Assembly (NCBI RefSeq): GCF_020164585.1
Contig: NZ_JAIQZF010000006.1
Location: forward strand, 1-64,000
From: Psychroflexus curvus
GTDB lineage: Bacteria; Bacteroidota; Bacteroidia; Flavobacteriales; Flavobacteriaceae
Length of the DNA stretch: 64,000 nucleotides
Reading direction: 5' to 3'
Shown: one piece after another, positions 7,959-16,701 of the stretch
Layout of the letters: each line of letters opens with the position of its first letter
Position numbering within the stretch: the first letter of the stretch is position 1
Notes under the pieces: generated by a model
The model's input: the letters and a program-made list of their open reading frames with translations, nothing else
Database searches by the model: none
What the model was told of the DNA's origin: nothing
Made by a program: the position numbers and the translations under genes

Positions 7959-8870
7959 TCAATCAGTTTTTGTAGAACTATTTAAAGAGATAGGGCGAAG
8001 TAACTGTTTTATGAGATAAAAATACTTTGGTTTCACAATAACTTTCAATAAATATGAGTTTAATATATAAAAATGGATTAAAAAATAATATAAGTTCCCA
8101 TAGTGTTTTTTGATTACGTATAATAAAGAGCGCTTCAATTCAGCTTTTATTTTGATTGATTTTGGAGTACTAGCTCCGTGGAAATGAATACATTCTGCTT
8201 TTGGTTCACAAACTGCACTTAAATTCATTTTTTCCAGACGTTTACATAAATCTGTTTCTTCATGGTACAGGAAAATATTGGTATCAAAGCCCCCGCTTTT
8301 TTTAAAATTCTCATAAGTCAACATCATAAAACTCCCCGATACAAAATCCCCTTTTGTAGGTTTTTCGAGTTTTAAGTTTCTATTTATGAACTCTTTTGGT
8401 CTCAAGTATTTATAAATTTTTCTTCCACAGATTACCTTGAGAGGGGAAGTGTAAAAATCTAAAGTAGGTAAAATTTCACCATCACTTGTATATGTTGTTG
8501 GTGCACAAACACCTATTTCATGATTCTGTTTTAAGCTATTTGAAAGAATACTCAAACAATCATTTTTAAATAGAATATCATTATTCACAAAGGCTAAATA
8601 CGATCCCTTGGCCTTTTCAAAACCAAACATATTTCCTCCACCAAAACCACTGTTTTCAGAATTTTGGTATAAGTGTAATTTATCATGATTTAATGACACG
8701 CAATAATTTTTAAGAATTTCAAAGTCCTTGGTTTCAGACTTATTATCTACAACTATAATTTCAAAAGCGATGTCTTTACCTGTCTTTTTAAAAATACTAT
8801 CAATGCATTGAATGGTGTAATTAGATGAATTGAAGTTAATTATAATTACCGAAATTTCTATCATATTCAT
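7959..8870 (-). CDS. Glycosyltransferase family 2
   Basis: A 303-residue GT-A enzyme. The N-terminus ISVIIINFNSSNYTIQCI and the metal-binding region LAFVNNDILF are characteristic of family 2, and GSFMMLTYENFKKSGGFD followed by YHEETDLCKRL resembles rhamnosyltransferase-type members (WbbL-like). No membrane anchor is clear. The acceptor and sugar are unknown. The coding sequence is very AT-rich compared with flanking housekeeping genes. Its start lies 2 nt from the stop of the next glycosyltransferase gene upstream. Confidence 0.88.
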   Translation of the reverse strand: MNMIEISVIIINFNSSNYTIQCIDSIFKKTGKDIAFEIIVVDNKSETKDFEILKNYCVSLNHDKLHLYQNSENSGFGGGNMFGFEKAKGSYLAFVNNDILFKNDCLSILSNSLKQNHEIGVCAPTTYTSDGEILPTLDFYTSPLKVICGRKIYKYLRPKEFINRNLKLEKPTKGDFVSGSFMMLTYENFKKSGGFDTNIFLYHEETDLCKRLEKMNLSAVCEPKAECIHFHGASTPKSIKIKAELKRSLLYVIKKHYGNLYYFLIHFYILNSYLLKVIVKPKYFYLIKQLLRPISLNSSTKTD

Positions 8871-8872
8871 TT

Positions 8873-9670
8873 TTATAAAAATTGATCTACACCTTTTTCT
8901 GCATAAACCAATTTTTCCTTAGTGGTTTGTTTTTCAATTTCTAGATTGATTTCAATATGAGATTTAGATTGCTCCTTGTGATAAATGTGGTAAGCAATTC
9001 CTGCGAATTTCAATCGCTTTCCCTTTATGCCAATATTGTGAAGACGTTGTATCATTTCAGAATCATCAATTCCCCAGCCTACAAGGTTTTCATTAAATCC
9101 ATTTACTTGAATAAAATCTGCTTTCCAGAACGACATATTACATCCTCTCAATTTTCTTGATCGTTCTTCAATAGGTTTTATAAGCTTTGTAAGAATTGGA
9201 AGCCTTAAAGTTCTTCCTCTTTTTTGAATTCCTTCCGAAAAGAAACCAAATTTTAATTTCTGATTTTGAAACAATTTTTTTGAAAATTCTTTTTTTATAT
9301 TGACTCTAGAACCATAAAGATAAAAGCCTTTCTGTGAAAACTGAAGATGGTCCACAACAAAATATTTATTCATAATAATGTCACCATCTATTTCTATTAT
9401 ATATTCGTATTTTGCTTTGGCGATAGCCTTGTTCATGATTCTGGGCTTTCTGTTACCTTTATCTTTATGTTTTACATGAATAAGGGGGACAGGGAAGTTT
9501 TTTTGATACTTTTGGATAAGTTGCTCGGTCTCTAAAGTAGAACCATCATCCGCAATAATAACTTCATCTGGCAAGTGAGATTGGTTTTTCACGCTTTTAA
9601 GTAACAACTCTAAAGCTTCAGGCCAATTATAGGTTGGTGTAACAAGACTACACTTAGGTAACACTTTCAT
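8873..9670 (-). CDS. Glycosyltransferase family 2 with galactosyltransferase-type C-terminus
   Basis: A 265-residue GT-A enzyme. CSLVTPTYNWPEALELLLKS opens the fold, IIADDGSTLETEQ and IEIDGDIIMN carry the nucleotide-sugar and metal contacts, and GCNMSFWKADFIQVNGFNE with VGWGIDDSEMIQRL is the C-terminal acceptor half shared with N-terminal-galactosyltransferase-like domains. A related architecture occurs at 11399-12211, which is likely a paralogue. Its product probably acts in lipooligosaccharide core assembly. Confidence 0.88.
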   Translation of the reverse strand: MKVLPKCSLVTPTYNWPEALELLLKSVKNQSHLPDEVIIADDGSTLETEQLIQKYQKNFPVPLIHVKHKDKGNRKPRIMNKAIAKAKYEYIIEIDGDIIMNKYFVVDHLQFSQKGFYLYGSRVNIKKEFSKKLFQNQKLKFGFFSEGIQKRGRTLRLPILTKLIKPIEERSRKLRGCNMSFWKADFIQVNGFNENLVGWGIDDSEMIQRLHNIGIKGKRLKFAGIAYHIYHKEQSKSHIEINLEIEKQTTKEKLVYAEKGVDQFL

Positions 9671-9738
9671 TGAATTTATAAGTTTGGTATAATATTTAAA
9701 AAAATGAGTTTAAGCTCACTAAAAGCCATTTTTGGTTT

Positions 9739-9746
9739 TAAATTTG
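9739..9746 (+). promoter_or_regulatory. Promoter -7 element for the Kdo-kinase-like gene
   Basis: TAAATTTG matches the Bacteroidetes -7 consensus TAnnTTTG exactly and ends 17 nt before the ATG at 9764. A clear TTG at -33 was not seen. Confidence 0.5.
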
Positions 9747-9763
9747 AAATTTAAATAATATCG

Positions 9764-10519
9764 ATGAATTCTAACTATAATCCAGGATATATTCAGCACA
9801 AAGAAGCTCTTTTGGAGCTGATTAATTCTTTTGATTCTATTGGAACTGTTTTTGGAGATGGAGATAGAAACCTTATAAAAACGGTTGAACTCGAAGGATT
9901 ACATCTCAATATCAAATCCTTTAAAGAGCCTAACTATATCAATCAAATTGTTTATCAATATTTTAGAAAATCAAAAGCCAGGCGCTCTTTTGAATACGCT
10001 TCTATCTTAAAAGAAAAAGAAATTGGAACGCCAGATCCCATTGCTTTTTTTGAATTTAAAAAAGGTATCGGATTCGGTAAATCTTTTTATATCAGTGAAC
10101 ATCAACTGCCAGACTTAACTTTTAGAGAATTGGTTCAAGACTCTAGTTTTCCAAATCATGAGCAAATTTTAAGAGCTTTTACAAGATTTACGTTTCAACT
10201 TCATGAAAAAGGAGTTGAATTTCAAGACCACTCGCCAGGCAACACTTTGATTTTTATAAGAAAAGAAGAAATTTATTTTTCCTTAGTTGATTTGAATAGG
10301 ATGAAATTTAAACCCTTAGATTTTAGAGAACGAATGTATAATTTCAGAAGACTTACTCCCAAAAAGGAGATGGTAGACATTATGAGCGATGAGTATTCAA
10401 AACATATTCAAAAACCAAAAAAGGAGGTGTTTGAATTGATGTGGGAATTCACATTAGAATTTCAGAGAAAATTCCACAGAAAACAAAAGAGAAAGAAATT
10501 ATTAAAATCTCTTTTCTGA
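9764..10519 (+). CDS. Kdo/lipopolysaccharide kinase family protein
   Basis: A 251-residue protein of the Kdo kinase / InaA group, with the protein-kinase-like fold. The catalytic loop is seen in EFQDHSPGNTLIF (about residues 154-166) and the metal-binding segment in SLVDLNRMKF, roughly where HxDxxxxN and DFD/DLN occur in the family. Family members phosphorylate Kdo or heptose of the lipid A-core. It sits alone on the plus strand amid minus-strand glycosyltransferase genes and overlaps the convergent gene to its right by 18 nt. Kinase activity is inferred from the fold; the acceptor is unknown. Confidence 0.8.
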   Translation: MNSNYNPGYIQHKEALLELINSFDSIGTVFGDGDRNLIKTVELEGLHLNIKSFKEPNYINQIVYQYFRKSKARRSFEYASILKEKEIGTPDPIAFFEFKKGIGFGKSFYISEHQLPDLTFRELVQDSSFPNHEQILRAFTRFTFQLHEKGVEFQDHSPGNTLIFIRKEEIYFSLVDLNRMKFKPLDFRERMYNFRRLTPKKEMVDIMSDEYSKHIQKPKKEVFELMWEFTLEFQRKFHRKQKRKKLLKSLF

Positions 10520-11269
10520 ATTTTTATGCATTTCATCTAAGAAAGGATATCGTTTATAAACACTTAAAGCATTAAGGTAGCAGATGGTTAATCCTTTTCT
10601 CCCGTCCAGGAACCCTAATCTTAGGATATAAGCATTCACAAATTTATAAACTGGTTTTATGATGTAGTGATAAGTATTAGGCTTCACTCCTTTATTATGC
10701 AATTCCTTTGCTTTTAACCTTGCATAGTTTATCATTTTCTTCCTGTAAGATTCGAAGTTAGAGTATGAATGGTGAATTAGTTTATTCTTAAAGGTAGAAA
10801 CTGTACCCTCCACCCTTAAGATTTCATGGACTAAGCGTTCTTCGGTATACCTTGCCTTGTTTTTTTTAAAAAGTCGAATGTTTTTATCAGTTTGCCATCC
10901 GCTGAAATGCAAAGGTTTATCTTCAAACATAAATTTTCTATAGAAGAAATACGCATCAGCAGTTTCTTCCTGCTTAACAGTATCAAGTATTTCTTTTTTT
11001 AGGGATAAAGTAACTCTTTCATCTGCATCCAGGAAAAGAATCCATTCATGATTTGCTTTGCTTAAAGCAAGATTTCTTTGCTTGGTGAAATCTTCAAAAT
11101 GATGCTGAAAGACTTTTACATGCGGATATGTTTTTGCTATGGAAACAGTTTCATCTTCAGAATAGGAATCCACAACAATAATTTCATCGGCAAAACTCAG
11201 GTTATCGATAACATGTCCAATGTTCTTTGCTTCATTGAGAGTTATAATGAGTGCCGAAATCTTAGGCAT
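10502..11269 (-). CDS. Glycosyltransferase family 2, WaaE/KdtX-like
   Basis: A 255-residue GT-A enzyme. ISALIITLNEAKNIGHVID, DEIIVVDSYSEDET, the QRNLAL segment and WILFLDADERVT are the signature of the WaaE/KdtX group, which adds a glucose-type residue to the inner core of lipopolysaccharide. The C-terminal part is basic with hydrophobic patches, consistent with peripheral membrane association. The 3' end overlaps the Kdo-kinase-like gene by 18 nt in convergent orientation, a tight arrangement that supports a shared history of this locus. Confidence 0.88.
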   Translation of the reverse strand: MPKISALIITLNEAKNIGHVIDNLSFADEIIVVDSYSEDETVSIAKTYPHVKVFQHHFEDFTKQRNLALSKANHEWILFLDADERVTLSLKKEILDTVKQEETADAYFFYRKFMFEDKPLHFSGWQTDKNIRLFKKNKARYTEERLVHEILRVEGTVSTFKNKLIHHSYSNFESYRKKMINYARLKAKELHNKGVKPNTYHYIIKPVYKFVNAYILRLGFLDGRKGLTICYLNALSVYKRYPFLDEMHKNSEKRF

Positions 11270-11352
11270 GATGGATTGGGTTGTTAGAGTAGATTGATGA
11301 TTATAAAGCTAAACTAGTGTACAAGTTTAAATATAATAAATAGATAATTGAT

Positions 11353-11381
11353 TTGTGAAGTTTCAAAATAAATTAGTTTTG
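11353..11381 (+). promoter_or_regulatory. Promoter with -33 and -7 elements
   Basis: TTG at 11353-11355, an 18-nt spacer and TAGTTTTG at 11374-11381 form a complete Bacteroidetes promoter (TTG-N17-23-TAnnTTTG), 17 nt before the ATG at 11399. Confidence 0.62.
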
Positions 11382-11398
11382 TAATAGAACATATTCAT

Positions 11399-12211
11399 AT
11401 GAGAGCATCTGTTATTATAAGTACTTACAACTCGCCACTATGGTTAGAAAAAGTGCTTTGGGGATACAGCATTCAGACGGTATCAGATTTTGAAGTTATC
11501 ATAGCAGATGATGGGTCTACACAGGATACCAAGAAGATGATAGAGGCCATTTCAGAGAAAACTCAGCTTTCCATCACGCATGTCTGGCATAAAGATGAAG
11601 GTTTCCAAAAAACAATGATTTTGAATAAGGCTATTTTAGCTTCTAAAACAGATTATTGCATCTTTACTGATGGAGATTGTATTCCACGCATGGATTTTGT
11701 AAAAACCCATTTGTCTCACAGGTCTTCAGGGTACTTTCTTTCCGGTGGTTATTTTAAATTACCAATTTCAATTTCAAAAAAAATCAGTAAAAACGATATT
11801 TTGAATCAAGATTGTTTTGATTTGAAATGGTTGAAAAAAAATGGTTTGGGGAGTTCCATCAAAAACTTAAAACTGGCAAAAAATGATTTGATTCCATTTG
11901 CTTTTAATATGCTTACTCCAACCAAGCCAAGTTGGAATGGTCATAATTCTTCAACCTGGAAAAAAGATATAATAAGTGCCAATGGCTTCAATAATGATAT
12001 GAAATATGGAGGTGAAGACCGTGAATTTGGAGAAAGGTTAATCAATGCAGGAATGAAGGCTAGGCAAATAAGGTTTTATGCTATCTGTGTTCACTTAGAG
12101 CATAAAAGGGGCTATGTAAACAAAGACGTTTTAGATAAAAATAAGGATATCAGGCTTAAAACAAAAATTGAAAAACAAACTAAGACTCCAAATGGAATTC
12201 AAGAAGTTTAA
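11399..12211 (+). CDS. Glycosyltransferase family 2 with galactosyltransferase-type C-terminus
   Basis: A 270-residue GT-A enzyme with the same two-part layout as the gene at 8873-9670: SVIISTYNSPLWLEKVL, IIADDGSTQDTKK and IFTDGDCIPRMDF in the first half, and WKKDIISANGFNNDMKYGG then EDREFGERLINAGMKARQI in the second. A clear promoter precedes it. Its end overlaps the convergent GT9 gene by 4 nt. A role in lipooligosaccharide core extension is inferred from its neighbours. Confidence 0.88.
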   Translation: MRASVIISTYNSPLWLEKVLWGYSIQTVSDFEVIIADDGSTQDTKKMIEAISEKTQLSITHVWHKDEGFQKTMILNKAILASKTDYCIFTDGDCIPRMDFVKTHLSHRSSGYFLSGGYFKLPISISKKISKNDILNQDCFDLKWLKKNGLGSSIKNLKLAKNDLIPFAFNMLTPTKPSWNGHNSSTWKKDIISANGFNNDMKYGGEDREFGERLINAGMKARQIRFYAICVHLEHKRGYVNKDVLDKNKDIRLKTKIEKQTKTPNGIQEV

Positions 12212-13272
12212 GCTATTATTTGAGTTATGAATGGAGTCAGTTTTTTTAAAACAAAATCAGTTTTGAATTCTGTATACAAGAGTTTGCTTTTAGCTCTCAA
12301 GTCCTTATAAGAATTATTTTTATAGTACTCAGGCTTTACTTCTTCCAGATGTATAGAGGTATGTTTTTTATCATCTTCAAAACTTCCCCAGGCTTTTTTG
12401 TCTATCCATGGAGAGTATATTGTAAAAGTGGGTGTCCCAAGCGCCTTCGCCATATTAACAGCACCCCCTTCATTGCCAATCAAAGCATCACAGTGATAAG
12501 TAAGAGCCATAAATTCTCTTAATAAAGTGGGAGTTAATTCCAGGTAAATTTTATTTTGAGTAGATTTTTCACAAAAATGATATAGCTCTAAGGCTTCTTC
12601 TTTTTGATGTGGTGCAAAGTTAAAAATAAGTTGACCTTTTGCAACTTCAACAATATGATCTAACACTTCAGCCATATAGTTAGAAGGGTAACTTTTACTG
12701 GAATTACTGCCTAAAACTCCAATCATAAAAATGGGTTTTAGAAAATCTATCCCCAGATGATTTAATTTGGCCTTAGCTTCCGCTATTTCGACCTCAGTTA
12801 GATAAATTTTTGGGGAATCTTTTAGAGGCGTTTTTAAATTAAGTGGCTTTAGTAGTTTTAAGCGGTCTTCTATAGCTAGTCCTGCATTTGTGGTTGATCT
12901 TATTTTATTTTTAAATACATCTGAATAAATAAAACGGCTATAAGTCTTCTCCCAACTGATTTTGGTTTTAGCCCCAGAAAATAAAGTAATCAGGTTGCTT
13001 TCCAGTTTTCCGTAGGCATCAATAACCATATCATATTTAGCTTTTTTAATACGCTTTAAAAAATGATAAAATTTGAGTTTACTTGATCTATAAGTGTCTT
13101 CAAAAACAACAATTTCGTCTATGTAAGGATTGTTTTCAATGACAGGGATTGTAAACCTATTGACTAAATAATGAATTTCAGCCTTTGGGTAATTTAGTTT
13201 TAAGTTTTCACAAATAAGACTGGAGACGAGAACGTCTCCAATCATTTTTTGCTGAATGACCAGTATTTTCAT
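12208..13272 (-). CDS. Glycosyltransferase family 9 (heptosyltransferase-like)
   Basis: A 354-residue GT-B protein of the ADP-heptose:LPS heptosyltransferase family. The N-terminus KILVIQQKMIGDVLVSSLIC is the typical acceptor-domain opening, with the GD pair at residues 12-13. The C-terminal donor-site loop reads GNEGGAVNMAKALGTPT, followed by TIYSPW. Many Bacteroidetes GT9 members use donors other than heptose, so the sugar is not certain. It lies 24 nt from dapD, which is on the same strand. Confidence 0.87.
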   Translation of the reverse strand: MKILVIQQKMIGDVLVSSLICENLKLNYPKAEIHYLVNRFTIPVIENNPYIDEIVVFEDTYRSSKLKFYHFLKRIKKAKYDMVIDAYGKLESNLITLFSGAKTKISWEKTYSRFIYSDVFKNKIRSTTNAGLAIEDRLKLLKPLNLKTPLKDSPKIYLTEVEIAEAKAKLNHLGIDFLKPIFMIGVLGSNSSKSYPSNYMAEVLDHIVEVAKGQLIFNFAPHQKEEALELYHFCEKSTQNKIYLELTPTLLREFMALTYHCDALIGNEGGAVNMAKALGTPTFTIYSPWIDKKAWGSFEDDKKHTSIHLEEVKPEYYKNNSYKDLRAKSKLLYTEFKTDFVLKKLTPFITQIIA

Positions 13273-13296
13273 TTAAACTTTTAATAACAGATGAAT

Positions 13297-14112
13297 CTAA
13301 ACCGCTACATTATAAGTCCTTAAAGCATCATTCAAAGATGTCTTTTTATTGGTACTTTCTTTGCGTTTCCCAATAATCAGTGCACATGGCACATTGTATT
13401 CTCCAGCTGGAAATTTCTTGGTATAACTACCAGGTATCACGACAGATCTGGAAGGAACAACACCTTTCATTTCTACAGGTTCAGGGCCAGTTACATCTAT
13501 AATTTTGGTTGAAGCAGTTAAGACGACATTAGCCCCAAGCACAGCTTCCTTTTCTATGCGTATGCCTTCCACTACAATACTTCTAGAGCCTAGGAATGCA
13601 TTGTCTTCTATGATTACAGGAGCCGCTTGAAGAGGTTCTAAAACACCACCAATGCCAACGCCACCAGATAAGTGTACATTTTTACCAATTTGAGCACAGC
13701 TTCCCACCGTTGCCCAGGTATCTACCATCGTGCCTTCATCTACATAAGCACCGATGTTGACGTAACTTGGCATCAGAATGACACCGCTGGATATATAGGC
13801 TCCGTGTCTGGCAACAGCATTGGGTACCACACGAATTCCTTTTTCTTTGTAGCCTGTTTTAAGAGGCATTTTATCATGATACTCAAAAATACCAGCTTCC
13901 AAAGTTTCCATCTTTTGAATAGGGAAATAAAGTACAACGCCTTTCTTTACCCATTCATTCACCTGCCAGCCTTCCCTGGTTGGTTCTGCACACCGCAATT
14001 CACCGCTGTCTAATTTTGCAATCACAGTACGTATAGCATCAATAGTTTCTTGTTCCTGAAGTAAGTCACGGTTATCCCAGGCTTTCAGTATTTTTTGTTT
14101 TAAATCTTCCAT
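13297..14112 (-). CDS. dapD: 2,3,4,5-tetrahydropyridine-2,6-dicarboxylate N-succinyltransferase
   Basis: A 271-residue left-handed beta-helix acyltransferase of the succinylase branch of diaminopimelate and lysine synthesis. The hexapeptide-repeat region runs from about residue 100 to 210 (for example VNIGAYVDEGTMVDTWATVG and GVGIGGVLEPLQAAPVIIED), and the length equals that of characterised DapD (274 in E. coli). The C-terminal YNVPCALIIGKRKEST is also typical. It is divergent from ruvX, with about 80 nt between the starts. Confidence 0.95.
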   Translation of the reverse strand: MEDLKQKILKAWDNRDLLQEQETIDAIRTVIAKLDSGELRCAEPTREGWQVNEWVKKGVVLYFPIQKMETLEAGIFEYHDKMPLKTGYKEKGIRVVPNAVARHGAYISSGVILMPSYVNIGAYVDEGTMVDTWATVGSCAQIGKNVHLSGGVGIGGVLEPLQAAPVIIEDNAFLGSRSIVVEGIRIEKEAVLGANVVLTASTKIIDVTGPEPVEMKGVVPSRSVVIPGSYTKKFPAGEYNVPCALIIGKRKESTNKKTSLNDALRTYNVAV

Positions 14113-14172
14113 ATCTAAGTTTTTTTGCGAAGATAAGGTTTATCGTTAAATCCAAAATACGCAAGAGTACCT

Positions 14173-14180
14173 TATATTTG
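14173..14180 (+). promoter_or_regulatory. Promoter -7 element for ruvX
   Basis: TATATTTG matches TAnnTTTG and ends 16 nt before the ATG at 14197. Confidence 0.5.
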
Positions 14181-14196
14181 CTGCTAAAATAAGTTG

Positions 14197-14604
14197 ATGA
14201 AGACTAAAGTTTTAGCCTTGGATTTTGGAATGAAGCGAACTGGATTGGCCATTTCTGATGAAATGAAGATGATTGCGTCGGGGCTAAAAACTGTAGATTC
14301 CAGAATTTTGATGGAAGAACTTAAAATCCTTATACCGGCCGAGTCTGTTGATACACTTGTCGTTGGTGAACCCAAATTCACGGATGGGAAACCCATGCAG
14401 CTAGAGCGAAATATTTTATTTTTTATTGAAGACGTTCAGAAGATATTTCCAAGTTTGAAGATTGTAAGAATGGATGAGCGATTCACATCGAAGATGGCTT
14501 TTCAAACCATGATAGACTCAGGGCTTAAAAAGAAAAAAAGACAAAACAAAGGTCTTGTTGATGAAATTAGCGCTACGATTTTACTTCAGAATTATTTACA
14601 TTAA
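14197..14604 (+). CDS. ruvX: Putative pre-16S rRNA nuclease / Holliday junction resolvase-like (RuvX/YqgF)
   Basis: A 135-residue RNase H-fold protein of the YqgF family. LALDFGMKRTGLAISD at the start holds the first catalytic Asp, VGEP the strand with the second acidic position, DERFTS the conserved arginine motif, and LVDEISATILLQNYL the C-terminal helix with the last Asp. Length is typical. A TTG codon lies directly before the ATG; the ATG is chosen because the promoter element sits 16 nt upstream of it and TTG starts are rare. YqgF proteins are now mostly viewed as 16S rRNA maturation nucleases. Confidence 0.92.
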   Translation: MKTKVLALDFGMKRTGLAISDEMKMIASGLKTVDSRILMEELKILIPAESVDTLVVGEPKFTDGKPMQLERNILFFIEDVQKIFPSLKIVRMDERFTSKMAFQTMIDSGLKKKKRQNKGLVDEISATILLQNYLH

Positions 14605-14655
14605 GTCTATTGCTTTAAAGTTTCCGAATGTCAAATTCAATATAAATAAAACCCC

Positions 14656-14663
14656 TATTTTTG
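14656..14663 (+). promoter_or_regulatory. Promoter -7 element for def
   Basis: TATTTTTG matches TAnnTTTG exactly. The distance to the def ATG (49 nt) is longer than for most genes here, giving def a leader of roughly 40 nt. Confidence 0.45.
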
Positions 14664-14712
14664 CAAATCTAATTAAACAAGGGTTCATACCCTCTCACTT
14701 AAATTTGAGATT

Positions 14713-15303
14713 ATGACATTACCAATTATAGCTTATGGTTCTCCAGTTTTGAAAAAGAAAGCTAAAGAAATCCCCAAAGATTATCCTAAACTGGATGAAC
14801 TCATAGACAATATGTTTGAAACTATGTATAACGCCAGTGGAGTAGGGCTTGCAGCTCCTCAAATTGGATTATCTATTCGACTTTTTGTTGTGGATGCCAA
14901 ACCCTTTTCTGAAGATGCTTCTCTAACCGAGGAGGAAATCAAAGAGCTAGAGTCGTTTAAACGTGTGTTTATCAATCCTGAAATTATTGAAGAAAATGGA
15001 ATTGAGTGGGATTTTAGTGAAGGCTGCCTGAGTATTCCGGATGTTCACGAAGATATCTTTAGAAAACCTGAAATTAAAATCCAGTATTTAGACGAAAACT
15101 TTGAGTCACAAACAGAGGTGTTATCTGGACTTTCAGCAAGGGTTGTCCAGCATGAATATGATCACATAGAAGGAGTTTTGTTTACAGATAGAATTTCCAA
15201 CTTAAAGAAAAGATTAATAAAAAGTAAATTGAGCAATATCACCAAAGGCAAAATAGATGTGGGTTATAAAATGAAATATCCATTGGCAAAAAAGAATCGC
15301 TAA
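14713..15303 (+). CDS. def: Peptide deformylase
   Basis: A 196-residue metalloenzyme that removes the formyl group from nascent proteins. All three motifs are present: GVGLAAPQIG near residue 43, EGCLSIP with the metal-ligand Cys105, and QHEYDH with His147, Glu148 and His151. A short insertion between motifs 1 and 2 (SLTEEEIKELESFKRV) is usual in Bacteroidetes. It is co-oriented with ruvX and the DUF5606 gene; it has its own promoter element. Confidence 0.96.
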   Translation: MTLPIIAYGSPVLKKKAKEIPKDYPKLDELIDNMFETMYNASGVGLAAPQIGLSIRLFVVDAKPFSEDASLTEEEIKELESFKRVFINPEIIEENGIEWDFSEGCLSIPDVHEDIFRKPEIKIQYLDENFESQTEVLSGLSARVVQHEYDHIEGVLFTDRISNLKKRLIKSKLSNITKGKIDVGYKMKYPLAKKNR

Positions 15304-15356
15304 AGTTATTACAGAACATAAACAAATTGCATATTTGCCAGCCAAAAAAATAAGAA

Positions 15357-15788
15357 ATGAAATTAGACAAAGTATTATCTATATCAGGGAAGCCAGGGCT
15401 TTACGAACTTAAAGCTCAAACTAGGGGCGGCTTTCTTGCCGAATCCTTTAGTGACGGTAAAAAGATACCTGTGAGCATGAGGAATAACGTAAGTATTCTT
15501 AGTGAAATAGCCATCTATACGTATACTGAAGAAATTCCTCTCAGAGAGGTCTTTCAAAAAATATTTGAAAAAGAAGAGGGTAAGCCTTCCATAGACCACA
15601 AGTCTTCCAAGAATGAACTGACAGATTATTTCAGCGAAATTCTTCCTGAATATGATGAGGACAGAGTTTACCCCTCTGATATTAAAAAAGTTATCCAGTG
15701 GTATAACCTTCTGATTTCAAAAAATGTAACTGATTTTTCAGATCCTAAAGATGAGGAAGATTCAGCTAAGGATAAAAAAGAAAGCTAA
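15357..15788 (+). CDS. DUF5606 family protein
   Basis: A 143-residue protein starting MKLDKVLSISGKPGLYELK, the conserved opening of the DUF5606 family, found chiefly in Bacteroidetes and usually next to def or mazG as here. The N-terminal 75 residues look like a small beta-rich domain; the C-terminus is acidic and lysine-rich. Function is unknown. A near match to the promoter element (CATATTTG at 15330-15337) precedes it, and an intrinsic terminator follows. Confidence 0.85.
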   Translation: MKLDKVLSISGKPGLYELKAQTRGGFLAESFSDGKKIPVSMRNNVSILSEIAIYTYTEEIPLREVFQKIFEKEEGKPSIDHKSSKNELTDYFSEILPEYDEDRVYPSDIKKVIQWYNLLISKNVTDFSDPKDEEDSAKDKKES

Positions 15789-15803
15789 TTACCGAAATAC
15801 TTT

Positions 15804-15836
15804 AAACCCTCTAAATTTTCTTTTAGAGGGTTTTTT
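15804..15836 (+). terminator. Intrinsic terminator after the DUF5606 gene
   Basis: AAACCCTCTAAA (15804-15815) pairs with TTTAGAGGGTTT (15822-15833), with six T at the end. It ends the def/DUF5606 transcript and shows that mazG starts downstream of it. Confidence 0.88.
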
Positions 15837-15870
15837 GATTGGTATAACCCTTACCTTTAAAATTAAAACG

Positions 15871-16650
15871 ATGAACACTAGACAAAAACAGCTGGATGCT
15901 TTTGAAAGGCTATTAGACATCATGGACGATTTAAGAGAAAAATGTCCGTGGGATCGCAAGCAGACTATGGAATCTTTGAGAAACCTCACCGTTGAAGAAG
16001 TTTATGAATTGGGCGATGCCATCTTAGAAAACGATTCAGAAGAAATAAAAAAAGAGCTTGGAGATGTGTTGTTGCACATCGTTTTTTATTCTAAAATAGG
16101 TAGCGAAACCAATGATTTTGATATTGCTGATGTCATTAACTCACTCTGTAAAAAACTTATAGACAGGCATCCACATATTTATGGAGATGTGGAAGCAAAC
16201 GATGAAAAGCAAGTCAAAGAAAACTGGGAAAAACTTAAACTGAAAGAAGGAAATACAAGCGTTCTGCAAGGTGTGCCCAAATCTTTACCGGCACTTATAA
16301 AAGCTAGTAGAATTCAGGATAAGGTAGCTGGAGTAGGCTTTGACTGGGAAGAGCCAGCTCAAGTTTTTGAGAAGGTGAAAGAAGAGTTAGCAGAGCTACA
16401 AGAAGAGGTAAATCAAAATCAGCAGGATAAAATTGAAGATGAATTTGGAGATGTATTGTTTTCGATGATCAATTATGCTCGATTTTTAAAAGTTGATCCT
16501 GAAACCGCCTTAGAACGAACCAATAAGAAGTTTATTTTCAGATTTCAGTATCTCGAGCAAAAGGCTAAAGAACTCAATTTAGACTTGTCAGAAATGTCTC
16601 TGACTGAAATGGATAAATTCTGGAACGAAGCCAAAACCTTAAAAATTTGA
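15871..16650 (+). CDS. mazG: Nucleoside triphosphate pyrophosphohydrolase MazG
   Basis: A 259-residue all-alpha NTP pyrophosphatase with two MazG domains. CPWDRKQTMESLRNLTVEE and then KKELGDVLLHIVFY give the N-terminal ExxE..ExxD metal site; the second domain ends with EDEFGDVLFSMINYARFL. Length fits E. coli MazG (263). The frame stays open upstream to 15751, but that extension crosses the DUF5606 terminator and has no family similarity, so ATG 15871 is taken as the start. A near-match promoter element, TACCTTTA, lies at 15852-15859. Confidence 0.94.
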   Translation: MNTRQKQLDAFERLLDIMDDLREKCPWDRKQTMESLRNLTVEEVYELGDAILENDSEEIKKELGDVLLHIVFYSKIGSETNDFDIADVINSLCKKLIDRHPHIYGDVEANDEKQVKENWEKLKLKEGNTSVLQGVPKSLPALIKASRIQDKVAGVGFDWEEPAQVFEKVKEELAELQEEVNQNQQDKIEDEFGDVLFSMINYARFLKVDPETALERTNKKFIFRFQYLEQKAKELNLDLSEMSLTEMDKFWNEAKTLKI

Positions 16651-16701
16651 TAAAAATCAATCGGCAGAGTTAAACTCTCAGTAAATAATACTGATATTTT
16701 T

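Noticed and set aside
15751-15870. MazG start upstream at 15751, giving 299 residues
   Set aside because: The extra 40 residues lie across the end of the DUF5606 gene and its terminator (15804-15836) and have no similarity to MazG.
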